Part shown: positions 12,801 through 27,800 of the stretch, piece by piece
How the letters are laid out: every line of letters starts with the position of its first letter
Numbering within the stretch: position 1 is the first letter of the stretch
NCBI GenBank assembly: GCA_029721435.1
Contig: CM056586.1
Coordinates: forward strand, 70,085,679-70,149,678
Direction of reading: 5' to 3'
DNA: 64,000 nt
Source of the DNA: Gymnothorax reevesii
Taxonomy: Eukaryota > Chordata > Actinopteri > Anguilliformes > Muraenidae
Notes under the pieces: generated by a model
Told to the model about the DNA's origin: nothing
The model's input: only the letters and a program-made list of their open reading frames with translations
Database searches by the model: none
Program-made: the position numbers and the translations under genes

Positions 12801-15800
12801 AGCACTTTGAAGACCATCAACCTGAACTGACCACTGTACGGTAACACTCAGCTGAAAAGCCAAAGGTTTCTCGTTACCAGTTGGATAACAGCTCTATAGC
12901 GGCTTGGACAGTTATCTTGCTCACTGCATAAGACGACGGCGTACTGCCTCTTGTGATCAAGCTGAAGTAGGCCCGGCTAAGACGGCTGGCTGCTCACAGA
13001 TACGTGAGGTTATCACAACACGTCTGACGACGCTTAACACATTACCGCACACGATCTCTAGCTGCAGGGCAGAGCACGTCAACTCCATCGTAGCTGTATT
13101 TTTTAAAACATGTAATCTCAGAAAAGCAAACATACATCTTTGAATGTCCATCATCTGAAAAATAAATTTAAACAAAAATTCCAGGATTTCAACATAACTT
13201 ATATTCTGTGATATTTATCTGTACATTAGTGTGGTTGATGTACATGTAGCTGCACATTTGTCCGTAGAATTTCAGCAACCTAACTACTCCCTAAAAGTCA
13301 AAGTCCATGTTTAAACGAAAACAGTAATTTGTATGGACTAATAACTTGTCATCCCCTGGATGTGGTAAATCTTTCAGTGCCAAGAGGATTATGGTTTGAC
13401 ACAGCTGCTCGAGCAATTGTTGAGTATTACAACTTAATGCGACAGAAGGAACTTAAGTGTCATTGGCCTTCAATAAATTCATCACTTCTGAAGGTTCTGC
13501 AACTTAATTCAAACAAATTCGCCACAGTTAAGGTCAGACACATTTCATAATTTTTTCAGACAAAAATTGAACAGCTAGCCAACACCGACGCACCTCCACT
13601 GGATATTAGAAAACGTTCGCTGGCTGAAGATGAGATTTTCGTCACAACTAGAGAAACAAGAATCTAGTTGGTTTGACAGAAGTCTGAATTAATAAGTACA
13701 AATAAGACTTTTATTTAATTCACGTTGGGAAGAGCAAATCGATCGATGACGTTTGAAAAAAAAAAAAACAAATAAACTTCACACACTTGTCACCTTTGTG
13801 ACGAAGTATGAATTTCGTATCGTAGCTCATTGATAGGCAAGTGCCGTTTTTCCAATCTAGGATATGCTGACTAGTGCCAGACACGCAACAGAACCTCAGC
13901 TGAAGTGGAACTACAGTGTGTCTGCGGGGAAGGCGGAGGTGAACATAAGAGGGGTTGTGATTGGTCTCAGTGAGACAGGAGCGCGATAACAGCAGAACAA
14001 CTGGGAAACACAAGCAGCCAATTAGCCTTTTCAGCTGAGCGCTACTGTACGTCTTCCAGACGCAGGGTCACACCTCAACACGATAGTCATGTACTCCTGC
14101 TGCATGCACAACTATAAGCCACACGTTTGACTTTTCCCCCAGAAATAACAATATTTGGAACCATGAAGATGAGCGAGGGACGTACCTGCCCACACATAGG
14201 TGCTGTAAATTGAGCCGTAAAGCAGAGCGAAAGTCAGAATTTGTCCAAGAAAGTTCTCTCGCTGCACAATGAAGTTCCACAGAATCATACTGACACAACT
14301 GAGAAACTAATGGAGAAGACACAAAATGAAAATAAGCCAAAATAGAATAAAGGACAACTTAGAACTATAGAATCAAACTGTGTTCATTTGACAGCAAAGT
14401 GCAACAGGACACACACACAGCTTTCTAGTTGCATCAGTTCAAAGGATTTTGCTTAACCCTCAGAGCGCTGAAATAAATTTGAAAACTTAATTTATATATA
14501 TTTTTTTTTTTATCTTGCGCCGTTGAAAACCCATCATGCGGCAACTTGTTTAAAAGAGCTCCCACCTGCGGGAGCTCTTTTAAACAAGTCGACACATGAC
14601 AGGTTTTCAACAGCTTTGAATTTGATATCTTACATCATTGAGCAACAGTATTTGCATTTAGCGCTCTAAGGGTTAAAGGTCTGGGATCTCTAATGCAAAA
14701 CCGGGTACGAGGTGCATGAAAGCTCATTGACTTACCTGCGCCAGTAAGAGATTCATGGTGAACACGTGAGGCAGCCGGCTGTACTTATTACTCAGGAGCA
14801 TGACGCTGACTGTCCACACCTGCAACATACACACACAAGCCATTTTTCTACTTCACATAGGGCAGTATTTAAAAAAATTTTAATCAGTTGGTAAGGATCT
14901 TTAGCATTTCAATTTTCAGGGGTGGATGGAAGGTTTTTTTATTTTTTATTCTGTTTTGATAGGAGTTTAAGATCCAAATGGCATGACAATACATGAACCT
15001 ACATATGATTTAGTATGAACATAAAGAATCCAATCAGCCCGACCCCTAGGTGGCGCAGTGATTGAAAGCTGATCAGATCATCCACTGCATAGATTCTGAG
15101 GATTCCTCTCACTTTTCAGGCGCAAATTTACTTCTTTTTTTTTCCCCCAAAATAAAAAAAATAAAAAATAAAAAAATAAAAAGGTGAAAGTGGATTCTAA
15201 CACACAAATTTTTTAATATGACCCGACCTTAAACACGCAGATCTCTACAGGCTGCTCTGATGAACACAATTGGATGAGCACAGCAACCAATTTAACCAGA
15301 AGCAAACATTTTGCCAGTAACTAAAGCCGCGTTGCCATGACACAAAGTGATCATGACATTTACCTTTCGGACACCCTTTCTGTCACGTCTATAAAGTTTG
15401 CTAAAAGCCGCTTGCTGCTTTCCTTCGGTTTGCTTGTATTTTAAAGTGAATTAGCTGGCTGCGCCATCAATTTCACAGCTGGCTGACTGATTTACACGTT
15501 TGTCACCAAAAGATTTTTGACCCCTAGCCGGCCTGTGGCAGCACAGCAGATGTTGGAATGACGTGTGGCAACTTCAGGGACCAAAACTCCTGTTGATTCC
15601 TAGAAGTTAAAAACCAAAAGTCTGGGTACGGTGGGGAAATGTCACTCCGAGCCCAGATGAGCTGATAATGACAGGTATGGTCTTACACCACAGACATGAT
15701 GACACAGGTGAAGTAACATCGTAATCTCCAAATGGCTGCAGTCGGAATGTCGTCTGTGAGTCACGGTATTTTGTCATGGGGAGTTTAATCCTGCGATGGC

Positions 15801-18800
15801 TCGATGTAATGACGGTCCTGAGAGCTCACAGCAGCCCTGCCCATTGAGGGATCAGATGGGCCCTGATCTCCCATTGACTGTGCTGAACATGTAAAGCTCA
15901 GCGAGTAACTTTCCATGTCCGGGGCGCCTCGACTCATAGATTTCTAAATAGAGCTGACCAAGAAGAGAGATGCTGAGCGACAGCATCAATTCGTCATTTC
16001 CCACAAGGCCAAAGATGGAATGTCAGCATAACCACAAGTTTAAAGTTGCAAGCGAACCGCTGGAATGCATCAATGTGCACATTTCACCACCTGTGTACAC
16101 AGTTCCCCCAGAAACAAAAACTACCCCACGAGAAGAGGTCACGTCTTAGCGCTAACCGATCATTAGCTGAAAAGCCCGGGGCAGCACCTGTTTCCTATTG
16201 ATTCACAGCCTGATACTGGACTCTCCTTGTATTCTTTCCAGTAATAACAAAAAACACTTCTTCACGAAATCAGTGGTTGTTACTCAGACACATCAAGACT
16301 GCTGTGCTCAGTGCAAAAATATGAATGGGTCCTAGAAAAATAAATTGAAACAAGTTTGTTTAATTCTCCAGACAATGTTAACATCCTTCTTTGGGGAACT
16401 TTTAATTCGTTCATGCAGGTCACCAAGTTGACAGTAATTTGGAACACAAGTCAAGGGAGGATTCATAAAATCTCACCCACAAGTCCTGAGATATTCAGAG
16501 TTTTCAGATTGTAAATGTAAATTATGAGTAAAATTACTCACCACAGCCACTAGGCTGAGAACACTGATGTTGAAGGCTACGGTCTGTAGCGCAGATGCTA
16601 ACGCCATCGGGTCCATCCACGGAATCGTCAACAGCCATGCAGAAACGTACATGATTGGAGCAGAAAGACAGGTGCATATCACCATCCCTGATGTAACCTG
16701 ACGAGGGAAAATTCAGAGACACAACATTAATGACGGGACTGAATGAGAAAAGAACAAGCTGAAAGTCCATGTAATTTCACCACTCTGCTTTCTCATCCAT
16801 AAAACTTTTAACAAACCACAAGTCAAGTATTTTGTTCAGATAGTGAACGCCCATAAGCAGTTGTAGGCCCATCATGATTGCTGTATTCTTGGTCAATCCC
16901 GCTTAGGAGTATCCTCTGAGGTGCTCATACACACTCTGCAGTTAATTTGCTGCATTTAAGACCAACATGTGACACACAGCTAGGATAAACAGGGGCCAGG
17001 ATGGTACGTTTAGGTGGGGGGAAAAAAGCCCTACAATGGCAATCAAATTCGTACACTAGATAAATAGTCAATCCTGCCCACTCATTTCCTAGTTCCTCAA
17101 CCACCTTGGAGTTCTAAGAGGAAGGAGGGACACTTTTTTGGGCCACCCTGTAGTATGGATGGACCACTTTCAGCCAAACCAAGGTTGGCTTGATCCATCC
17201 AGGGATTGGAGTGAACTCGTCCATAGACTCATTTTCTGTTTGCAAACAAAACAGGCTGCAGCTTGGTAACAGAAGTATGGCGGACCATTATAGCTTGTCA
17301 AGCTATGCGAGGGCATTAGCCATCAAAGATCGCAAATTCTACCCATGCAAATTTACTTTGACAAATGGCAACCAATTTCCAGATCCGTATGGTATCAGTG
17401 AGTGGGTAGATGACGTTAGTTAGTGGCCCAGTATTCCGTGGCCTGATATTTATACCCATTTGATCGAGAAACCTACTGTGTTCACTGGGGAGGAACTACG
17501 AGCATAAAAGTAACTGGATGTTTATGACTGCGTTATCTGCGGACATAAACAGAATGTTAAATACCACGACAGGCTTGGAGTTTTGTGTCTCGAAAGTTAT
17601 TTAAGCATTTAAGTTATCAAGCGATCTACAGTTAGACAGAACCTAACTCAAGGTACACTGGTAAGAATTTAACACTGCTGAGATAGCTAGGTAGCTAATT
17701 TGCTGCTGGGTGAAGTAAAGTGAATCATAATCTTATTTTACTAGACAGCTAAATTTAGGAGGAAAAATATGCCTGTATTTAATATAGTGCGCAGTAACCT
17801 GAACGTCGCACTTTTTCATCACTTAAAATAAGCCTTATCGGTAGGTGTTTTCAAAATTAAAAATCTTGTTGAATATTTTGAGCGTGACACGCATGGCTTC
17901 TCAGTCGAAATATAAAACATCCTTGACTTCAATGCGGAATGCAAAGCGAACGTTACGACCACACATAGGACAGAATTTACGTTCGCGGCCAAAACTGGCT
18001 TCACGACATGAAAAAAGGGCTCAGGATATTTCAAAGCGGTATCTAGCATGGTAAAATAACGAATGGGGAACGTAGTCCTGGCCAGACCTTCAGCAGTAGA
18101 TGTATTGTTCTTTTCACAGTGGCCCTGTTGCTAACCTCACGGGACTGGACAGAACGTATGTAACACCTGGATAGATGCATTGAATTCATTGACTGGGACA
18201 ATCTTCCATCAATTTATGGGCGGCATGGTGGGACACTGTTAGGTGGGACAATGGTTAGCACTACGCCTTTCTGTGTGGAGTTTGCATGTTCTCCCCGTGT
18301 TCGCGTGGGTTTTCTCCAGGTTTCTCCACCCACAAAACATGCAATATAGGAACACTCCCTCCAGTATGGCTGTGTGTGGTGGTCAGAGGGACCGTAGGCG
18401 CATACTGGCAGCCACGTCAGTCTGCCTCAGGGCAGCTGTGGCTACAAAAACGTAGTTTATCACCATCAGAGCGTGAGTGAATGAATAATGTATCCATTGT
18501 GAAGCGTCTTTGAGTGTCCAGAAAGCAGAAAAGCGCTATATAAAATTGATGCATTATTATATGAGCATTTTATATGAGTTCAAAAATAAAAGTTATCAAT
18601 TGGTCACACTTTCTGTGGAATTTGCCAAAAGGCAGCAACTCCAATACATGACAATTGGAGTAACTGCCTTTTGGGGCTGAAATTGAAAGCGTCGGACTCT
18701 GAGCTCCGCACATATACCGTGTGAGGTGCTCCTACATGAACGATTCAAAGCTGCAGCTGTGTAATTATGGTGTTCAGCTGTGGTCTGATGTCACCTGGAC

Positions 18801-21800
18801 TCTCCATCTTACCATCATACTCCCACCTTTACTCAACCTACCTGAAATAACGCTCAAACCGGATGTGGTGCACATAAGGCTCTTATAGTACATCAATGTA
18901 AAGACGTGTGACTCACTACTTCTATTTCCATGTTGTACTGGGCGGCGTAGATGGCCACGCTGGGCGCCGTGGGGAAGATTCCGTAAAGGAAGGCAAAGTT
19001 GGAGAGGCTGCTGTGGTTGAGGGAGCTGGAGTTTCCTGTATCGAGCACCTCCACCATGTCCCGACATATCAGCGGCATCACCAACCTGAGACGGGCAGAA
19101 CAAACACAGCTGAAGGGATTTACACCGTCCCATCCTACTGTAAACAACCTCACACACCTCCCTCGCGCTCAAAGTCTTGAATTAACTGGAGATACGGACC
19201 GTCGGTTCAGCCCGCTTCAGACCCTTTAATTCTCGACTCTTTAGCATTTTCAAACCTCGCAGACTTTCCGAGATGCACGAACACAGTCATCTGGCAACAA
19301 CGAGCGGACCCTTGTGAAAGCTGTTCAGACCCCGCTCCTCCAGGACACATCACACTGGCGATAACCGACCACTCGCTTACAGACCAAGATCTCTCCGCCG
19401 ACCTTGAAACGCCATGTTGTAATGAGATAATCTCGGTTACTTGCGTCATCTTTGAGTGGTCATGATGTTATGGCCAATTTTCCTTCCAATAAACCAAATC
19501 ATGAAATAGAAACTGTTCCTCACGTGATCCTCATTTTATCCTCATTTATTACATTTTGTGAGAAAATGGACAATAAAACGACAATAAAAGTCAGGAGCCA
19601 TTTATGGTTTATTTACCTCAGTGGATCAAGTGTCAGCTGCAGGGGGGGAAATAAATAAATAAATATAAATAAATAGGGCAGTCTGCTGAGGTATATTTTT
19701 TGTGTATCTTTGCCACACATGAATTTATCACAATAAATTAAGTGATTTCATTGATAACTGATCTCTGATGACAAGAACCAATGAAACAACTGGATTTAGC
19801 CAGGCCCAGACATGGGCAAGCTAAATCAGGGAATATGTACTAATATGCTAGTAAAATGATGTCACCCACAGTCAAATTAGCCCGTCTTCACTGGGACGAA
19901 GGGGCTGAGCTTATAAATCTTAGCCTCCAACAAAAGACTCACAATGATTGAAACCTCTGGCCAAAACCAAGCAACTGACATTGTGCTAGTTTGCTGCAAC
20001 CATATACAAGTCAATTGAAAAACCAATAACCCATATCAATGCATGGGATGAACACTAATTGTATGTTGCACTCAACAGTGCATGAGAAATTGTTTTGGGG
20101 CATCTCATAAAGTTAAGGTGCATGGAGTCAAAGGCTGAAATGCTTAAGCTACAGGGGACAATATAACGCACGCTGGTGGCTAGAGTGCAGGCAAGGTTAC
20201 GATAATGAACAATGTAATAATTAAAGATGTCCAGCACTGCAAAAAATGGTTGCAGCCTGGAGCTCAGTCAGGTATTCCAATTTGGAACTTAAACTGAAAA
20301 CTGAAGAAAACAAAAGAAGTAAAAAGAATGACACTGGCTTTTAGGCTTTAGAGCTTTCTCCGCCTCTCTGAGGACTGCCAGAGAATGCGTTCACTCAATT
20401 GCTCAAAGAAAGAAGAAGTAGCCAGAAATGCATTCCAGCAAATATTTCAATATTTAGCTATAATCAAACTGCTGTTACTTTCCTTCAGTGTAAAATCACA
20501 GCGCATATTTGCATTCATTAATTAAAATTTTGCTAAATATTTTCCAGTAACCAGCATCACCAGAACACAGTTTCACCCTCCAGCACAGGGAGCCATTTTC
20601 CAGTGTTGCCTTTCAGATTTAAATTCCCTCAGACCAGTAACCACATGCACATCAGTGATTAGCCCCTCCAACTGAACGCCACACCAAGTTTGGTCCAGTC
20701 TTAAAACGAAGAATCTGTATGAAGAGTCTTTTCAATTCTGTCCCTGCATGTGTGACATTTTTCTTTGGCTATCATTGGTTAGCAGTTTGATCTGTGATAT
20801 TTATTGGGATCATTTTGTGTGGCAAATGGATATTACATAAACGATGCTTGGGAAAAAGAGGATAATTCTATAGGAATTCTTAAGCCGAGAGACATCTGGG
20901 TTTGAAAAGGAGATGTTTCGCGCAGACAGTGTTTTGAGAGTAAATATTTAATGCTCCACCCCCAAACAGTGCATGAGTTACAGCAAGGAGTAAGTTGGTT
21001 TTACTAAATACCGTCAATTACTGGACAAGTTGTGAAAGGCACTGACGCTCGCCTCTACAAGATGTGCATGTAAGTTCAGGTTCTCCCTGTCTGAGTCTTT
21101 TGAAAACGCCTTGAGCAATTCATTATCAAATGCTAGACTGTGTGAAACACAACATGCAATAAAAATGAACCAACTGTTCAAGGGCTATAATGTAATCTTC
21201 CGCCTGACCAGACCAGGCGCCTAAAACGCATTTTAAACGGGGCAAAAGCTTGTGCGACAGGGAAGTGGAAGGTGGTGTTGGGCCATATTATGCATGTTCT
21301 TGTCGCCCTGATTCTCAGCCTTCACGAAACAGGGCAGTAACTAATTGAAAATTAAGCCGCTTTTACTGGTTGCTGTATGATTGGTGTTGAAAAGCTATGA
21401 ACCCATAGAGGGCAAAACACCAATTAATTACAACTGTTAGAGCAAGACATTCCACTGAGCGGCCATGCAGCCCTATCATTTTTTAAATTGTTTCCACCCA
21501 TGGATACCTAAATCACTGCTCTGGAGAGGAAAGATATGTTAAAAAAAACTCTATATTATAGCCAAATGCAATCCATGTGCAGCGCCTGCCATCGTAAGCC
21601 TATTTAATTCATTAAACAGCAAGCCAAGTCCCTAACGTTACCCCAGCACCCTGCAGTTTTCACATTTAACCCCATTGCGCAAATTCGGACGCCGGCGTCT
21701 GTAAATTGCAACATTTAATTGCGAAATAATTCTGTAATTGAATTGCCAAATGCCTTGTTTCACTGGACTACTTTTCCACAGACTCTGTGACACAAAAACT

Positions 21801-24800
21801 GAACCTAAAATAGGCTCATGCACAACAGGCTAAAATTGGCGTTATTCGTTTCATGCATAAAGAGGTTTTAAAAATAGCCCACAGCTATCTTGTGGAAAAT
21901 CCTTCCCTTCAAACGGCAGTTTCTCCACAAGATGGTTGTTCTATGTGTAGTTGATCCAGATGCGTCAATAACGCTGTCATGTAGGTGAAGGGCAAAAAAA
22001 TTTCATTGTCATAGTAAAGTTGAGGGCAATTTAGCCGTCACAAATATTCCGTTCCATATTCGCCTTTAAAGAAACGCTTTCCGTGCACTTTCTACCAAGT
22101 TAGTGGGATGCCATCACCAGAAATAACCGTCCACCTCTGTGTTTGCCCTCTGATGTCGGGGTGCGGAAAAATACGGCAAATCACTTCACTTTGGTTCTGA
22201 GGCCTGCCGGCTGCATCCGGTTTAAAACAAAAACAGCGCCAGACAGGGGATTTGATATTCGCTTACAACAAGCTCTTGCATGATTGCATTCACTGACAAT
22301 TAGGGGAAGTGAGGACTCCCCCTACCTCCTACGCATGCCACACATGTGCAATCACACACACACACAGGCACGCAAGCACGGACCCACACACACGTACTCG
22401 CACACATGCACACACCAGCACGGATATATCAGCAATCGCCAATTTTTGGGCTGACTGTGGCCGATCTGAAAATTTTTAAATATCTTCCAACCCCATGAGC
22501 CTCCTCTGTGGGTTGTTGGAGTGATATGAGGCGTGATAAATTATGTAAATAACAGGCAGCCAAATTTCCAAGCAGAAAACCAGCCCCAGGCAGAATTATC
22601 CCAAATAACCAAAATATTGGCCAAACCACATTACGTTGCGTAACCCAACGGTTTGCATCACTGGCTTCCTGGGCGAGTATGGAATGAAACCGTTTTTGGT
22701 GAAATAAAAATAAGAGGGTTATGCATTAAATGCATAAGCCCAAGAGCCAATGAAATTTTTTCAAAAACGTTACTGCCATAACCAACCTTAAACACACTCA
22801 ATAAACACAAAACTCCTTATAGGAGTCATTTTCACTCCAGAGGAGCAGTGTGCTCAGTTCCCAAAACTGCTGTACGTGTGCAGAGATTCTACACACATCC
22901 TGAGAGCACAAAATATCCCTGGACTTTAGGTTGGTCAATAGAATAAAAAAGAAAAAAAAAGAAAAAACTGATTTGGATCTGCTTGAACAATATCGAAGTA
23001 AATGCTGACAGTCACAGTCTTCTCGCCGGATTCTTTACCCAAGAACACGCAGTGAAAAACGTGAGGCATTTGCAAAGGTCAGGCTGATTCAGGGTCTTGC
23101 GCAACCCTGCATTCTGCTTTCCACAGAGTCGTCTCAGCCCGACACGTGAGATAATACAGGTCTGACACAGAGGTGGAAAAAACAGACTCTGGCTTCTTGC
23201 AGGAATTCCATCTCACTGGAAGATACAATTTGAGGTGGCTTTTTTAATCATGTTTCATAAATGGCCACAACTACACGCGATTATATTTAACAAGAGACGT
23301 ATCCCACTAAAAATAGTGAATGGCATTTGAGTTCCGCGCCGGAAACGAAATGTCCACGGATGGAAAGAAGAACTGAAAGATATTAACTCTGATGAGTACA
23401 TCCCCCCCCCCCCCCCCGCATTATATGTCGGGGGGATAATAATACAAAGATTAATATAATTAAACAAAACCAATTATTAAGGAACATCTTCTCTCTCCGC
23501 TTTCAGAACATAAAATATAATATTAGCCTCAGGCAGTGGGTGGTTGGCACCTGCTGTTACGCAGCGCCGGGCTGCCAGTGTACAGCGGTGAAGTGGGCCG
23601 GACTCTGTACTCACAGCTTGGCGGTGATGAGCAGGATCAGGGCGATGACCGTGGACCGGGTCAGTTTCTTCAGCTGACCCACCATGCACAGGCCCAAGTA
23701 GAATAGCGCCGCTCCGCCGAAGGAGTTAGCCAGACCGTCCACAAACTCCTCCATGAAAGCCGGTATCCGCTGATCCAGGAGGAAGTGAAAGACGATGCCA
23801 ATGATCACCATGAACACGATCGGGTTCTTCAAAACCTGCAGAAACACCAGCCCCACGATGTGCATCTTGTTCTGCCGCTGGTCCACGTTCTCCCGCCACT
23901 TCTGGAGCTCGCAGAAGGCGAAACCAATCGGGTTCAGGATCATGAGGGACACCGGCGCCACCAGGTAGATGTACTGCAGGTACTCTGGGTACGTGTTCCT
24001 GTATAGGGCCTCCACTGCAGGTCAGGGGATAAATCAAAAACAAGACATCGTCAGCAATATCACCCGCCACCATGAAATCCAATTTTCAAACCCAATCAAG
24101 GTCAGGACTACGAACAAACACAGACAAAGTTTCTTTCATTCCGAGTAAACCCTTCCCCAGTTATCGGACAGACAGACGAGCTCCAATGCAGTATCACATG
24201 TATACCTAAAATGAAAAAAACCAGACTGAAAACTGTAATTAATGTCTTATATATTTACCTGCACACTGTCAGACATCACACTCTCTTGTGGCCAATGAAT
24301 AACGGTCTAAATTTAACCCTTAGAGCGCTAAATGCAGCTTTTGTTGCTCAATGATGTCAGATATCAAAATTTAAGCTGTTGAAAGCCCATCATGTGGTGA
24401 CTTGTTTAAAAGAACTCCCGCAGGGGAGCACTTTTAAACAAGTTGCCACATGATAGGTTTTCAACAGCGCAAGATAAATTTTTTTAAAAATTGTAATTAT
24501 TTCAGTGTTCTAAGGATTAAAAGGATGAGAAAGGAGAGAGAGGGGACAGCGGAGTGTACAGGAGGGCCGTAATAAAATTTTCCTCCGATATTTCACAGAC
24601 CTGGTGGTCCGAACCACAAAACCCCACACAGATGTGCAGTGTACACAAAACTCCATTGGTACACTGCATTTCTGGAATTTTTGGTTATTGTGTTATTGGG
24701 GTTTTGTGTTCAACCAATCAGAGAAAGCTGACAAATCTGTTGTATACAATAAATGACATAAATCCAATGGGAAACTCTAATTCCCATTGCTATATTCAGT

Positions 24801-27800
24801 TTTGAAAGGGTTTAAGTGCACGCTTTCAATATTTCAACCATTATTGCATCCCACCATGGAGGTAATATAATAGAACTGGAGAGAGCGAGGAAGTCCCACC
24901 CCTATTACTTTCAATGGGAGATGCTAGGCTAGCTACTCCAGCCCAGGAAGTATGGAATTGACCGACGCCATCTATAAAAATGGCGTTCCATTGGTTCTTA
25001 TTTCCGGCACCAGTTCATAAGATTGCCAATCTGATTACACAGCACAAATGGCCAAGAAAATGTGTCGTCTGTGCGGATTGGGGAATGTGTTCGAGGGGAA
25101 ATGACGATCATCGCTGTTGATCCGGGACGAGCACGCACTATACACTCATTGGCTCACCTGCTGCAGTCAGAGCAACAGATGGACAACCAAACTCGTGCAC
25201 GAGCTGTCATCAAGCTCTGTGTCAGGTCTTATTTTGCAGGCCCTCTTGAAAACATTGAACAGTTGCGTCAGACAAAGAGCAAAATAATGAAGGGTTACCG
25301 AATACATTTTCTTTTGTTTTCGCTTTATTTGGCAAGACAAAAAAATGCGCACTTTTCAATTGGTGTCTATGGAGATTGTGCGTCTTTGGCCGCAAAATTA
25401 CATTGGGAAACGCGGAAGCAGGAAGCTAACATGCCAACTGGCTGATGCAAAGGTACACTTCCTTGTTCTCTCTGGTTCTATTATATATCTCAACGATCCG
25501 CACCATCTACCAGTCTTCTTTACATTTCACGCTCTAGAAGTGAAGGTATGTTGACGGAGGTTTCAACGGAAGTAACGTTTTTCAAAGTGACAGTCCATTA
25601 AAACCAGTAAGCACATGATATTTGCGCACAGGTCAATTGCACCAAATGGAAACCTCCCTAGAAGCACACTTCAACCACTGACTAATCATTTGGGACATCT
25701 TATGCACACATCGACATCTTAATAAAACAGACAGCACCGTTTATCGTCACACTTAAGTAAACTTGACCAGCAGGGAATGAAGCGCAGGAACTAGCCCGTA
25801 CACTGGGGAACCCAGGCTGTAATACGATTCAGCAGGTAATGATTGAAGTGTTGCCTTCAGTGAGCTTAGCGCACAGAGGAGCTGATCATGTCTATATTTG
25901 CATGCAATTTCACTGAAACGGTTTGAGAGTAGCCTGAACACATCTTAAAAATGCCACCAGGGCCAAAGACCAGTCTGAAGCAAGAACTTAAAACTAAATA
26001 CTTGTCTCATAAACAGGCCTACCAAAGAAAACAGCCAACTTATAACAAAGTTTGTCAGATGTCCACTTTTTTCATATATCTAGCAACACAAAATGGAAAA
26101 TGTTGCATTCCCCCAAAACTTCGCAACACAACACTTTAAAGCCGATTCATTTTCACCAGAACCAACCTAAAAAGTGCGCATGTGAAGTTTGTCTGTCTCT
26201 GGGTTCGTCACAGGCCATGCGATTTATATGAGTTCGGTTCTGGTGAAGATTTATCTACTTTTAAGTGTAGTGCGAAGCTTTGTGGGAATGCGGCATTTTT
26301 TCCATTTGGTGTTGCTGGTTATATGTAGAAGGTAGAGCTCTGACGAGCGTTTGTTACAGCTCGGCCGTTTTCTTTAGTAGGCCTGATAAATATCAAGCAG
26401 AACTCGCTGAGCTCCAGAATAAAAGCCTTATTATCAGGTTCCAGTTTAAGTTGCATTTCACCAACAAGACGCTACAGATCTGGCACATTGCAAAAGGCAG
26501 AAACTCCACACCTCAATTCCAATATTAGATGGGACCCAGCATTTTTACAAAGGAACTAGGTTAGGGGTCCCAAAGAGCCGCAGTGTCAGCTGGTTTTTAG
26601 TGTTACTCAGCACTTGATTGATGAATTAAAGCAGTTGATTACACACTTCACTCATCTCACCTAGGGCGAATACTGCAAAGCTGGCTTTGTGATTAAGCCT
26701 GACTTCAGCACTATGTAAAACCAGGAAACTCTTCAGATCTGGAACATGGACTAATGTAACAAGTGCTTTTGCAGGTTTTACTTAAGCTCAAAGTCAGGCT
26801 TAATCAGAAAGCTAGCTTTGTAGTATACCCCCCTGGTGTCTTAGGTTTAAATTGGGTGGAGAAAACCAAACTCAGCACACCCTCTGCCTCTACAGCAGTG
26901 TTTCCCAACCCTGTTCCGGGAGAACCCGGTTCATAGACCTGCTTGGTCGCAGCTAAAAAAACCCATTTAATTCCTCATGTCAAGGTGGTGTAGCCAAAAA
27001 TTATTTTTTCTAATTCTGAAGTCTAATCACTTGCAAGTACTTGTGCTACCTCGACAACAGATTTTACTCGTAATAGAATAAGGAAGTGCAGCGGGAGAAA
27101 AAAGCTCCAAATAACAGCCAGGTATTTTGTAAGACACAAGAAAAGGTCACCGCACAAGCATACAATATAGAGATGCCACCAGAACCCCATTTCAAACACA
27201 GAATTTTTATTTGGGACATCTCACACCAACATTGACTTCCTGGTAATATAAGAGACACCACCTTGGCTTTAATCAGCAAACTTAAAGAAACTTGCCCCAG
27301 CAGGGACTGAAGATGTGGAAGTGGCCTGCATTTGTGTCTATGCACTAGGGAACCCAGGGCTGTAATATGACTCAGCAGGCAAAGATTGTTGCGTTGCCTT
27401 CGGTGAGCATTGCGCACAGACAAGCTAGTCCTCCAGGCATGTCTGCAATCTCATCCAATTTCACGGAGATGGTTTGAATGTAGCATGCAAATCTGATTTT
27501 ACCTCATGGATTGATTAAATGACCTTCCAAAGTGATGATGTTGATAAATAATTTAATCGATATAGAGCTTTCAAAGCATTTTCCTCTCCTCTCCAGAAAT
27601 GGCTGTGACATCATTTCTGTTCTTTTACTACCATAAAATCACACCAAAATAACGGACAATAAAATAAAAAATTCAAACTCTTCATCTTGAAGCCCAATGG
27701 GTGAGTGATTTTTTTAAAGAAATGTCGATAGTTATGATCCTAAAGCGCTTATCCGCAGCATGTTTTCTGGATATGCAGCGAATTGCAATAAATAGTGAGT

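Noticed and set aside
19448..19480. GTGGTCATGATGTTATGGCC, similar to one end of a fish Tc1 family
   Set aside because: Only one end of about 20 bases is present, with no partner or transposase trace nearby.
26897..26940. CAGTGTTTCCCAACCCTG, one end of a hAT-like MITE
   Set aside because: The opposite end and target duplication were not found, so it is mentioned only with the complete copy at 59170.
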